The position numbers and the translations under genes are program-made. 64,000 bases of DNA from Candidatus Saccharimonadota bacterium. GTDB taxonomy: Bacteria; Patescibacteriota; Saccharimonadia; Saccharimonadales; Saccharimonadaceae. The notes below the pieces were generated by a model. That model worked only from the letters and a program-made list of their open reading frames with translations. It had not been told where the DNA came from and did not search any database. The stretch covers positions 1-64,000 of the forward strand of contig JAFYXW010000001.1 of assembly GCA_017557865.1 (NCBI GenBank), in the 5' to 3' direction. Every line of letters starts with the position of its first letter. Position 1 is the first letter of the stretch. Below, piece after piece: positions 8,682 through 16,697 of the stretch.

Positions 8682-9247
8682 TGTCTATTAAATCAGGTCG
8701 TACAATTGGAGAAAAAAGGGAAAAGTTAGAAACCGCTTCAGAGCGTGCGGCCGCTCATCGTAAAAACGAAAAGAAAAAACGTCTCCGTTTAGGAGCCACT
8801 ATTGCTGGATTTGTACTCGCAATCGGTCTAATTATTGCCGGTGTTGTTTTCTTAGTAGTTAATGCTCCTGCCGTTACAGATGAATCGGATCCAAACCAAA
8901 ACTCGATTGTTTATACTCCGACCATCGAAATCGTAGACGAAGCCACCGTAGCAGTTACTGGCGGCAGCGGGGTTACTAGCCGTATGAAAGAATATATTGG
9001 GCAGGCCGAAGCTGACTTCCGTGAATTAAACTATACTCCAGTTAAAGCGGTGATTCCAGCCGGTTCTGTTCGTGAAGTAGACTTTTATTTAGAAGGCCAT
9101 AAAGGCTTTATCAAGCTCATTATAGACCGTCCTACCGGTGTTTCCGTAGAGGACGCCGATCGTATGCTCCGCTATCTGGCAGGACAGGGGATAACAGATT
9201 TCACCTATATTGATGTCCGTATAGAAGGCAAAGCCTACTGGAAATAG
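8681..9247 (+). CDS. FtsQ-like bitopic membrane protein
   Basis: A 188-aa protein with a basic cytoplasmic N-terminus (about 40 residues), one membrane span (about residues 40-63, ATIAGFVLAIGLIIAGVVFLVV) and an extracellular domain of about 120 residues. Position after murG, topology and membership of the division operon suggest an FtsQ/DivIB-type role in linking divisome proteins. I do not see a clear POTRA domain and the protein is shorter than typical FtsQ, so the identity is inferred from context. A terminator follows at 9266-9296. Confidence 0.55.
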   Translation: MSIKSGRTIGEKREKLETASERAAAHRKNEKKKRLRLGATIAGFVLAIGLIIAGVVFLVVNAPAVTDESDPNQNSIVYTPTIEIVDEATVAVTGGSGVTSRMKEYIGQAEADFRELNYTPVKAVIPAGSVREVDFYLEGHKGFIKLIIDRPTGVSVEDADRMLRYLAGQGITDFTYIDVRIEGKAYWK

Positions 9248-9265
9248 GGAATTAGAGAGCAAAAT

Positions 9266-9296
9266 AACAGGGGTGCACCCCTGTTATTTGTTTGTT
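9266..9296 (+). terminator. Terminator of the division cluster
   Basis: AAATAACAGGGG and CCCCTGTTATTT form a 12-bp stem around TGCA, followed by GTTTGTTT. A wider pair, GAATTAGA with TCTAATTC, flanks it. It closes the rsmH-ftsQ transcription unit. Confidence 0.75.
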
Positions 9297-9931
9297 TCTA
9301 ATTCTCTCCCCCGTATGTTCGGTTTTTGTTCTATTTGGATTATAAATATTTGACACGTATTGCAGGAAAATATGTAAAATAACAGGGAAAAATAGCAAAT
9401 AGGGAAATAAAATGGGGAAAAGTCAAATCCAAAAAAACCGGACCCAAATTGTGGAAAACTTATGAATTTATAGGTTCGGATCGATAAATTAGCCAAATAT
9501 ACGCATTCACAAACTGCATCTAACCGCCGGGATGATTTGTCTAGATTTCTTAACGGAAATTTGCGCGTCTCACGCCGGATGGTGGTCTCGCGCGACAAAT
9601 TTCCTAAAATCTAGACAAACCCTCTCGGGCTTAGCTGCAATGTTTGTTAATACGTATATTTAGCTAATAAACCAATACGAAACAAACATTCGACATGCAT
9701 AAATATTCAATTATGTGGGCAATTCCCGCCCACGTGGGAATTATGCTTATGCTTAGACGATTAACTTACCGTCTTTTTCATTTACCTATAATGTCTTAAA
9801 ATCTATATTGTGCGACATTAAAACTATATTGAAAAGTCGATTGATGTTCCACGTCAAAAAGTTTCATTTTTTCATAAATGACCACATCCAAAAAAATTTT
9901 GTTTATATTTCCCTACTTTTTGTGTGCAATT
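9297..9931. other. Non-coding stretch with repeated motifs and a long nested hairpin
   Basis: No supportable gene lies here. 9316-9458 holds TGTTCGGTTTTT, TTGACAC, AAATAACAGGGAA, TGGGGAAAA and TGTGGAAAA, the same short motifs as at 1562-1650 upstream of rsmH. Further right is the nested inverted repeat at 9536-9619 (separate entry), then smaller palindromes around 9716-9735 (GTGGGC/GCCCAC). The convergent neighbours (division cluster and ATPase) both end here. Confidence 0.5.
9536..9619. repeat. 84-bp nested inverted repeat (structured RNA or palindromic element)
   Basis: TTTGTCTAGATTT (9536-9548) pairs perfectly with AAATCTAGACAAA (9607-9619). Inside, GGAAATTTG (9555-9563) pairs with CAAATTTCC (9596-9604), then CGCG with CGCG, and an apical CGCC-GGAT-GGTG stem. 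In total about 30 bp pair within 84 nt. No T run follows on either strand, so it is not a simple terminator. It may be a structured RNA, a protein-binding site or a remnant palindromic element. Confidence 0.6.
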
Positions 9932-12817
9932 CTAATTGTCGTGTTTAATTGCTAAAAAGCCGTCTACTGAGTTATCTACCTCAGCGTACTTATCTGTGCG
10001 TTTAACAGGGGTCATAAGGGAAGCAGGCTTATTGTCAGTCGGGATCGAAACAGGGGTTTTCTCTTGATATTCTACCTCTGGCTTAACAGGGGAGAACGAA
10101 GCCTTCTTTTTTGGCTGGTTTTTCCCTTTCTTGCCACCCTTAGGCACAAAAGTTTTCTTAGGGTTTTTCCCTGGTTCTGGTTTCTTTTGTGATTCCTCGT
10201 TCACGAGTTTAGCTAGATCTTTTAGGCCCATTCTTTCTTTACCTTCAGCGGCATTTGGGCTAAGGTTCTGGCGACGGAACTCAACTTGTGGTGAATATTT
10301 AAAGTTCGGTTTTTGTTCGGTGCGTGGCGGTTGGATATTAAAGACTGGGCCTTCTACTGGTTGTTGTCGACCAGAATTCGACAATTCCCTCTTATATTTC
10401 TCTGATTGTTCAATCGTTTCACGAATCTCTGCTTCAACTGCCGCACGTGGACGAGCATAATGTTCACGAGAATGCTCAATAATAGCCGCTAGATTGTCTT
10501 TTGGCGTGCTTGGAATCGATAGAGTAGTAGCAGAGAAGGCAGGGACCTTTTCACCGTTAATAATCATCGAGATTACGAAATTGCGGTTGTTTAATTGTAC
10601 GAGGTCGGATTCGGTAAAGGTTGGTTCAAATTGCTTTACAAGCATTGGCGCATCGTCAGCGGAAACGCGGAACGAAATTGTCGTACCTACGTTGCCAAAT
10701 ACTGCATCGCGCACCGAATCGGTCATTTGAGCCACATATTGGTTGGCTACGGTAAGGTTTAGGCCGTATTTACGTGCCTCAGAGAGAATCACGGCAAACG
10801 AATCTGTAGCGAAGTTTTGGAACTCGTCTACATAAAGATAGAATGGACGGCGATCTTCTACAAGAGGAATATCAGAACGGCTCATAGCAGCGAGCTGGAC
10901 CTTGGTAACCAAGAACGCACCAAGAATAGCAGCGTTGTCTTCACCAATTAGACCCTTAGAAAGATTTACTGCAAGGATTTTGCCTTCATCCATAATCTTG
11001 CGAATATCAAATGATGACTTTGGCTGCCCAATGATATTACGGATGATTGGGTTTGCCGTAAAGGCACCAACCTTGTTTAAGACCGGGGCGATAGACTCGT
11101 TGACCTGCTTTTCATTCCACTGGCCAAACTCATGTTTCCAGAATTGAAGTACGGTCACATCTTTACAATAGTCCAAAGTTTCTTTTCTAAACTCTTTATC
11201 GGTGAGCATACGTGAAATATCTAGAAGAGTGGTTTCTGGACGGTCCAAGAGTGCTAACAGGGTATAACGAAGGATATGCTCAAGCCTTGGGCCCCAAGAA
11301 TCGCCGAACATACGTTTAAGCACACCAATTACCTCAGAACAAATGTTTGGTTTGCGGGACGGATCGGTAATTTCTAGCGGGTTAAAGGCTACAGGATAAG
11401 CTGTATCGGCAGGGTTGAAGTAAACTACGTCCTTGATACGTGATTCTGGTACAAATTTAAGGTTGTCAATTGCAAAATCGCCATGCGGATCGATGATACA
11501 ATAGCCTTGATTATAGAAAATATCAGAGAGGGCAAGAAGCTCAAGCATGCCGCTTTTCCCTGCTCCGGTCTGACCAATTATATATACATGACGGCTGCGG
11601 TCACGACGAGTTAAGCCAAATTGGTGATTAATACCACGGAAGTTGGTAAGACCAAAGGCGGAGATGTTTTCATCTGTAGCTGGATCGCCAGTTAAAACTG
11701 GAAGTTGGGCTGGTGGTTCGGCAGTTTTACTGTTAGCCCAAACGATATTAGGAGTTTCTACAGAAGTGTGTGGCAAGTGATATACCGATGCCAACTCGGA
11801 AATATTAAGAATAAAGCCACGATCGGTAAATTGACGCATCTTGTAAGCGTCCAAGTCTGCCTTATTAAAGCTGCCACCAGATTGTTTAAAACCATTCAAG
11901 TTGGTAGAGTTGTATTGCTTAAACGTACCAACGAGTGCTTGCATGTTGAGTTTGGCGTCTACATCTTTTTGACCGAGATAAGCCAAGCGAATTTTTACTT
12001 CGTAGCCAAGCTTAGTAGCCTTTTCCTCAGCCTTAGCAATTTGAGTTTTGGCGCGTTCAGATAGTTCTATCTTTTCTTCGGAAGTAGTGCCACCGGCTGG
12101 TGGACGGAAAAGTGCACCAAGTATTTCTACTAGCCAGACCCAATCTATCCCAGTGCCGGAAAATAGTGGTTTTTGACCAGATTTAACTTTTTGAATCCAT
12201 TTATCCGTGGTATTTTTGTGCCAGTCATCGGCAATTGGACGAGTTAAAATCTGTACCCACATTTCTTCGGTGCGATCTGGGTCAAGTTTGGCAAGTGTAC
12301 CGGTGATACCCGCAAGTGGATCCACTTCAAAAGTGTCGAAGGTTTTAATCGGTAAAGCCTCGTTTTCTACTAGAGTTAGTTCGGTGAGGTAGCTGACTGG
12401 ATATTTATTACGACCGTCGGCGTAATCTTCGTTCATTTTATAAATTTGTACGGTAGGATACTGGGAATAAATCTGCCCTTCTACAAAGCTTTGCAAAACT
12501 TTCGGCACCCAAACATAAAAACGAATTTGCCCAGCCGTGGCAACGATTTCAAAAGACAAATGTTCTTGTACGCCACCAGAGTTCTTTAGCTCTTTCCTGT
12601 CGCGAAGAATACCGTGGAGAGAAGCGAATAATTGCTCTGCGGCAAGCTCTTTTTTGTCGTTTTCGCGTGGAATTTCTAGCATCAAAAGCACAGAATCTAC
12701 GTTTAGAACCTTTAGTTTATTGAGTTTTTTGTAGTTTCTGTAGGTTAAAAATGCCAAAATTCCGACCACTGGAATCCAGAATATCGGCATTAAAATAAAG
12801 TGTATGACGCTATCCAT
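9932..12817 (-). CDS. TraD/VirD4-like (HerA/FtsK superfamily) DNA-transfer ATPase
   Basis: A 961-aa membrane ATPase of the type IV coupling family. It has an N-terminal membrane segment (about residues 4-25), a region of about 380 residues before the motor, the Walker A loop IIGQTGAGKSG (about residue 416), IIDPHGDF, and the Walker B FYLYVDEFQNF. The C-terminal 190 residues are low-complexity, basic and proline-rich. Such proteins recruit DNA or protein to a type IV secretion channel or pump DNA, but no other secretion gene is in this window. TAAAAT lies 6 nt before the ATG, predicting a leaderless transcript. It starts 18 bp after the stop of the gene at 12836-13864. Confidence 0.85.
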   Translation of the reverse strand: MDSVIHFILMPIFWIPVVGILAFLTYRNYKKLNKLKVLNVDSVLLMLEIPRENDKKELAAEQLFASLHGILRDRKELKNSGGVQEHLSFEIVATAGQIRFYVWVPKVLQSFVEGQIYSQYPTVQIYKMNEDYADGRNKYPVSYLTELTLVENEALPIKTFDTFEVDPLAGITGTLAKLDPDRTEEMWVQILTRPIADDWHKNTTDKWIQKVKSGQKPLFSGTGIDWVWLVEILGALFRPPAGGTTSEEKIELSERAKTQIAKAEEKATKLGYEVKIRLAYLGQKDVDAKLNMQALVGTFKQYNSTNLNGFKQSGGSFNKADLDAYKMRQFTDRGFILNISELASVYHLPHTSVETPNIVWANSKTAEPPAQLPVLTGDPATDENISAFGLTNFRGINHQFGLTRRDRSRHVYIIGQTGAGKSGMLELLALSDIFYNQGYCIIDPHGDFAIDNLKFVPESRIKDVVYFNPADTAYPVAFNPLEITDPSRKPNICSEVIGVLKRMFGDSWGPRLEHILRYTLLALLDRPETTLLDISRMLTDKEFRKETLDYCKDVTVLQFWKHEFGQWNEKQVNESIAPVLNKVGAFTANPIIRNIIGQPKSSFDIRKIMDEGKILAVNLSKGLIGEDNAAILGAFLVTKVQLAAMSRSDIPLVEDRRPFYLYVDEFQNFATDSFAVILSEARKYGLNLTVANQYVAQMTDSVRDAVFGNVGTTISFRVSADDAPMLVKQFEPTFTESDLVQLNNRNFVISMIINGEKVPAFSATTLSIPSTPKDNLAAIIEHSREHYARPRAAVEAEIRETIEQSEKYKRELSNSGRQQPVEGPVFNIQPPRTEQKPNFKYSPQVEFRRQNLSPNAAEGKERMGLKDLAKLVNEESQKKPEPGKNPKKTFVPKGGKKGKNQPKKKASFSPVKPEVEYQEKTPVSIPTDNKPASLMTPVKRTDKYAEVDNSVDGFLAIKHDN

Positions 12818-12835
12818 AAACCTATTTTATCATAT

Positions 12836-13864
12836 TTAGGCTAAAGTGTAAGAGTTTTTGTCTATCTTCTTAAATAGCTTTTTATTCTGCAAATTCAAGA
12901 GAATAGTAGTTTCTTTAACTTTACGAACTTTTAGTACTTGTTTGACAATCTCTTCACGAGAAAGAGCTTTGTCAGATTTTTCCAAAATAGAAGTGATGAT
13001 ATCAGAGATAGTTCCCTTTTTGTAGCCCCAGGCAGAAAGTGCATAAATACCACGGCCAATCAAAACAAAACGGCTATCTTTAATAAGTTCGTTATGAATT
13101 GCTTGAATAGTAACATTTTTGCGCTTGAAATTAGAAGTCTTGATCTCTTCTGCGATATCAGAAAAATGCATTGGTTCCTTTTTGGTTTCAAGGATTACAA
13201 AAATCTTGTCGCGAATGTTCTTTGGGTTAACTTCTGGCCACTTAGCTAGGCCCCACATGCCGTTAAGAGTAGCAAGGAGCTTAGAAATTGACGCAATTGC
13301 TCGGATATGGTCAGGATGCTCATAATTTAGCTGGCTGTCAAGTTCATCCAAGCTCATTGGCTTTTTGTTCTCGCGAATCAATTTAACGATTTCGTCTGCT
13401 TTAGTGCGGATAGACTTTTCGTCGCCGTATTCAGCAATACCAACTGCAGCATTGTATTTGTCGTTCTCTTCTACTACAGCTAGGCTCTTTGAGAAGGTCG
13501 CGATAAAATAAATGCCGGTCTTTTCTGACGCAGTGGCAGTTTTGCCATAGACTTTGTCGGCAAGATCGGTGATTTTGGCTACACGCCCCATCTCGGTAAG
13601 ATTACGAATTAAGATTTTTTCAGCAGCTGCGAGTTCTGGAATCTTGTTCTCCTCAGCGGATATTTGGAGACGAATTAAAATAGCTTTTTCCAGTTGGCGC
13701 ACACGCTCACGCGTAATAGACAACATTTCGCCAATTTGTTCAAGCGTTTCTTTGTTTCCTTTTAGCCCGAAACGACGTGAAATGATTTCCTTTTCACGTT
13801 CTTGTTCAATGATTTTCAGACTTCCGGAGATTGCATTTTTTAGGATTTCCGCATTTTGGTCCAT
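12836..13864 (-). CDS. Sigma-region-4-like HTH fused to HARE-HTH domain; RNA polymerase-associated regulator
   Basis: A 342-aa protein. The N-terminus (about residues 20-75) reads like sigma-70 region 4: a REKEIISRRFGL helix, then LEQIGEMLSITRERVRQLEKAI, the -35-recognition HTH signature. The middle and C-terminal parts contain winged-helix repeats; RDKIFVILETKKEPMHFSDIAEEI resembles the HARE-HTH domain found in the RNA polymerase delta subunit. There is no region 2, so it cannot be a full sigma factor. I infer a role in modulating transcription initiation. AAGG precedes the ATG, and a TTGACA-N17-TATTAT promoter lies at 13912-13940. Confidence 0.75.
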   Translation of the reverse strand: MDQNAEILKNAISGSLKIIEQEREKEIISRRFGLKGNKETLEQIGEMLSITRERVRQLEKAILIRLQISAEENKIPELAAAEKILIRNLTEMGRVAKITDLADKVYGKTATASEKTGIYFIATFSKSLAVVEENDKYNAAVGIAEYGDEKSIRTKADEIVKLIRENKKPMSLDELDSQLNYEHPDHIRAIASISKLLATLNGMWGLAKWPEVNPKNIRDKIFVILETKKEPMHFSDIAEEIKTSNFKRKNVTIQAIHNELIKDSRFVLIGRGIYALSAWGYKKGTISDIITSILEKSDKALSREEIVKQVLKVRKVKETTILLNLQNKKLFKKIDKNSYTLA

Positions 13865-13911
13865 CAGGTTTTTTCCTTATCCCACATCTGTTAATTTTAT
13901 TAATTTTCTTT

Positions 13912-13940
13912 ATAATATCATAAGTTGCAGACTCTGTCAA
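13912..13940 (-). promoter_or_regulatory. Consensus-like promoter of the sigma4/HARE gene
   Basis: On the minus strand, TTGACA (13935-13940), 17-bp spacer, TATTAT (13912-13917), with an extended TGA before the -10. The untranslated leader is about 40 nt and contains AAGG near the start codon. Confidence 0.75.
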
Positions 13941-13978
13941 CTATGAAAATTATTACTTTCCACTACTATTGTAGCACA

Positions 13979-14011
13979 TTTTTTACAATTTTGAAAAAAA
14001 ATTGTAAAAAA
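13979..14011. repeat. 14-bp perfect inverted repeat between topA and the sigma4/HARE gene
   Basis: TTTTTTACAATTTT (13979-13992) and AAAATTGTAAAAAA (13998-14011) are perfect inverted repeats separated by 5 bp. It lies about 40 bp upstream of the -35 of the following gene, so it could be an operator, or the weak AT-rich end signal of topA transcripts. It lacks the GC-rich stem expected of a normal terminator. Confidence 0.6.
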
Positions 14012-14041
14012 CATAAGCGTCAAAAAATCCCCCCTTGGATT

Positions 14042-16306
14042 TTAAGACTTAGTGCTCTTACGTTTTTTGCGCACACTACGTTTGCTGCGAGCTGTGGTTT
14101 TTGGCTTTTTATCTAGCAATTCTTTAGCCTGCTCCAAAGTTACCTTCTTTGGGTCCATGTCTTTTGGAATCCTGACGTTATTAAAGCGTCCTGGGCCCTT
14201 GGCATATGGCCCATAGGCACCATTTATAATCATAATATCGCCCCAATCCGCTATAATAGAGTCTACCTTAGTCTGGTATAGAGGCAATGCTTCTTCAAAA
14301 GTCACAGTATAAGGATCGAAATCTTTCATCGGAATATTATATTTACCGCCCTTTAGGTATGGCCCAAATGGTCCATTAGCTGCAATTAACTCTGTTCCAT
14401 CCGGTGCTGTGCCTAGTGTGCGTGGCAAAGCTGGCAATGCTAACTGTTTCAAAGCTTGTTCTAAGGTTACGGTCTTTACGGTTTTTCGCTTTGGCAAAGA
14501 TGCAAAACGTGGTTTTTCGTTGGTCTCTTTTTCGTTGTCACCAAGCTGAATAAAGCCGCCATTTTTACCAATTTTGGCATAAATTGCCTTACCGGTCTCT
14601 GGATCATGGCCTAGGAGACGAGCATTATTATAACGCTCTACGCCCTGGGCGGCGAGTACAGTATTACGAAATGGTCCGTAAAAATCTTTCAGCATCTTTA
14701 CACGTTCGAGTTTGGCGTCTGCCACTAAGTCCAGATCTTTCTCAATATTAGCGGTAAATTTATAATCTACGATATTCTTAAAGTTATCGGTCAAAAACCC
14801 GGCCACCAATTCGCCGATTGGCGTAGGAATGAGTTTGCCCTTGTTGGCACCGTATTTTTCTTTAGCGATAGTTCTCTCGACCTTACCGTTTTTAGCTACT
14901 AATTCGACTATCTCACGGTCTTGTCCTTCGGACTCGCCCTTCACTACGTACCCGCGCGTTTGAATCGCGGTCATAATAGAAGCATAAGTAGATGGACGGC
15001 CAATTCCGAGCTCTTCGAGCTTCTTAACCAAAGAACCCTCAGTATAGCGAGCGTTTGGCTTAGCAAAGGTTTGGCGTGCTATAATTTCGGCAACTTCTAC
15101 GGCGCTACCTTTGGTAAGTTTTGGCAGTTCCGTATCTTTACTTTTGCCGTAAACCTTGAGGAAACCATCAAAGATTACCACCTCACCTTTTGCTGAGAAA
15201 TCATGCGACAATTTAATTGTTGTCTTAGCTACATGTGCATTAGCCATCTGAGTGGCCAAAGTTCGCGCCCAAATTAGCTGGTATAGTTTTTTCTCGTGAT
15301 CATTTTTCCCTGCTACGGTGCGATTGATGTCGGTTGGACGGATAGCTTCGTGCGCCTCTTGTGCGCTAGCATCTTTAGTCTTAAATGAACGTACTTTTAG
15401 GTAATTCTTCCCGAAATTGTTTTCAATGTAGCCAGCAATTGCCGCCACGGCTTGTTTAGAAAGATTTAGCGAGTCTGTACGGTGATAAGTAATCAAGCCG
15501 GCTTGGTACAAACCTTGCGCAGCAATCATTGTAGAACGGGCCGAAAGTCCAAGCTTGGCGTTGGCTTCAATCTGGAGTGCAGCCGTTGTGAATGGTACAG
15601 GGTTGGCCTTTTCGCCTTCAGCTTCCTCCACGTCTTCTACTATAAACTTCTCATTAATTAATTTTCCAATCAAAGCCCCAGCATCGCTTTCATTATCTGG
15701 TGCTGTGCCATCATAATTAGCGGTAAAATCATCAAATTTACCAGTAATCTTAAACGACGATTTGCTTTCAAACTTCTCAATTTCGCGTTCGCGCTCTACA
15801 ACTAACCTAAGAGCTGGACTTTGTACACGCCCTGCGCTCATTGCTCCAGGCACTTTTTTGCGTACAATATCCGAGAGATCATAGCCCACCAACATATCTA
15901 GAGTTTGGCGTGCCTGTTGGCTCGATACCATGTCCATATCTACCGTACGTGGGTTTTTGATGGCGTTTTCTAGCGCTGGTTTAGTAATCTCATGAAAAGT
16001 AATACGTGCAGTATCTTTTGGCAAGCCCAAAACTTCGCATAGGTGCCAAGAAATTGACTCTCCCTCACGGTCTTCATCGGTTGCTAGCCAGATTTTATCA
16101 GCAGCTTTGGCTTCCTTTTTAAGTTCAGAAATAATGGTTTTGTGTCCCGGGTCAATTTCGTAGGTCACATCAAAAGTACTCTTATCTACCTTGGTATCCT
16201 TGCGAATATGCCCAACAGAAGCCAGCACTTTAAAATCATTACCGAGGTATTTCTCGATCGTATGTGCCTTGGCTGGGCTCTCTACTATCACTAAATTTTT
16301 TGACAT
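14042..16306 (-). CDS. topA: DNA topoisomerase I (type IA)
   Basis: TopA relaxes negative supercoils by transient cleavage of one strand. The 754-aa protein starts MSKNLVIVESPAKAHTIEKYLG, the Toprim start, with the acidic DEDREGESISWHL motif near residue 85. The catalytic tyrosine is in LITYHRTDSLNLS (family YMRTDS, here YHRTDS). No cysteine zinc fingers are present; instead the C-terminus has repeated GPYLKGGKYN and GAYGPYAKGPGRFN modules and a Lys/Arg-rich tail. I set the start at the ATG at 16306, since the nine earlier codons fall in the promoter. TATTAT lies 8 nt before this ATG. The candidate ncRNA and its terminator lie just upstream. Confidence 0.95.
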   Translation of the reverse strand: MSKNLVIVESPAKAHTIEKYLGNDFKVLASVGHIRKDTKVDKSTFDVTYEIDPGHKTIISELKKEAKAADKIWLATDEDREGESISWHLCEVLGLPKDTARITFHEITKPALENAIKNPRTVDMDMVSSQQARQTLDMLVGYDLSDIVRKKVPGAMSAGRVQSPALRLVVEREREIEKFESKSSFKITGKFDDFTANYDGTAPDNESDAGALIGKLINEKFIVEDVEEAEGEKANPVPFTTAALQIEANAKLGLSARSTMIAAQGLYQAGLITYHRTDSLNLSKQAVAAIAGYIENNFGKNYLKVRSFKTKDASAQEAHEAIRPTDINRTVAGKNDHEKKLYQLIWARTLATQMANAHVAKTTIKLSHDFSAKGEVVIFDGFLKVYGKSKDTELPKLTKGSAVEVAEIIARQTFAKPNARYTEGSLVKKLEELGIGRPSTYASIMTAIQTRGYVVKGESEGQDREIVELVAKNGKVERTIAKEKYGANKGKLIPTPIGELVAGFLTDNFKNIVDYKFTANIEKDLDLVADAKLERVKMLKDFYGPFRNTVLAAQGVERYNNARLLGHDPETGKAIYAKIGKNGGFIQLGDNEKETNEKPRFASLPKRKTVKTVTLEQALKQLALPALPRTLGTAPDGTELIAANGPFGPYLKGGKYNIPMKDFDPYTVTFEEALPLYQTKVDSIIADWGDIMIINGAYGPYAKGPGRFNNVRIPKDMDPKKVTLEQAKELLDKKPKTTARSKRSVRKKRKSTKS

Positions 16307-16353
16307 ATATATTAATAATATCACACCGGTCAAGCATAAGCTTTTATGACAAC

Positions 16354-16397
16354 AAAAAAGAGCTTAGGTAAGGGTGGGCATCACCTAAGCTCTTTTT
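16354..16397 (-). terminator. Strong intrinsic terminator of the ncRNA unit
   Basis: AGAGCTTAGGT (16359-16369) and ACCTAAGCTCT (16383-16393) pair perfectly, extended by AAAA/TTTT, with a T run on both strands. Its useful direction is leftwards, ending the ncRNA just before the topA promoter. Confidence 0.85.
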
Positions 16398-16662
16398 GGC
16401 CCTCTAACGCTTCTCTGTTCTATACCGGGGAGACCCCGGAGCGTAACCCACCTCACACAATTGGGGCCCGCCGGTTAGAGGGATTGCTATGCCTTTGAAA
16501 GAGCCCTTTTCTAAGTGGAGGTAATACTTATAACTTCAAACCATTAAGAAATTTAAAGCTCGAAAAGGTTTCAAAAGCACGCAATTTCTGCTACACTAAA
16601 GATAGTATAGCTGAAAATTTAACTTATTTAGGTGCATAGTGGAGCTTTTTCAAGTTCCAACT
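16354..16662 (-). ncRNA. Candidate structured ncRNA of about 310 nt between dprA and topA
   Basis: A consensus promoter (16669-16697) fires leftwards and a very strong terminator ends the unit, with no gene between them. The transcript can fold extensively: CCCTCTAAC/GTTAGAGGG (16400-16408 with 16474-16482) encloses CCGGGG/CCCCGG (16425-16439), and a 9-bp hairpin lies at 16590-16611. GCTCTTT (near 16510) can pair with AAAGAGC of the terminator, so terminator and alternative fold compete. I looked for hallmarks of RNase P (GAGGAAAGUC, ACAGAA), tmRNA (tRNA-like ends, tag frame) and SRP RNA (GGAA tetraloop motif) and did not find them. One hairpin fits the minus strand better (G-U instead of C-A), another the plus strand, so base-pair evidence for strand is mixed. 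Confidence 0.6.
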
Positions 16663-16668
16663 GTCCTT

Positions 16669-16697
16669 ATTATATCACACAGGAGAAAATATGTCAA
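16669..16697 (-). promoter_or_regulatory. Perfect sigma-70-type promoter, overlapping the dprA start codon
   Basis: On the minus strand: TTGACA (16692-16697), exactly 17 bp, TATAAT (16669-16674), with extended TGA. Both hexamers are full consensus, the only such pair besides 28653-28681 in the window. The -35 lies inside the first codons of dprA on the other strand. It implies an abundant transcript starting near 16662. Confidence 0.85.

Noticed and set aside
9284-9598. Open frame on the minus strand in the gap after the division cluster
   Set aside because: It runs through the terminator stem and into the long nested hairpin, has no ribosome site and no plausible protein features.
9640-9675. 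Possible dif-like or replication origin site
   Set aside because: AT-rich sequence with a vaguely dif-like centre, but no proper XerC/XerD arms, and only scattered DnaA-box-like TTTTCCACA. Not enough to call.
16354-16662. Reading the dprA-topA gap as RNase P RNA, tmRNA or SRP RNA
   Set aside because: The expected hallmarks (GAGGAAAGUC and ACAGAA for RNase P, tRNA-like ends and a tag frame for tmRNA, the GGAA-loop motif for SRP) were not found by eye. It is therefore left as an unidentified ncRNA; a covariance-model search could still overturn this.
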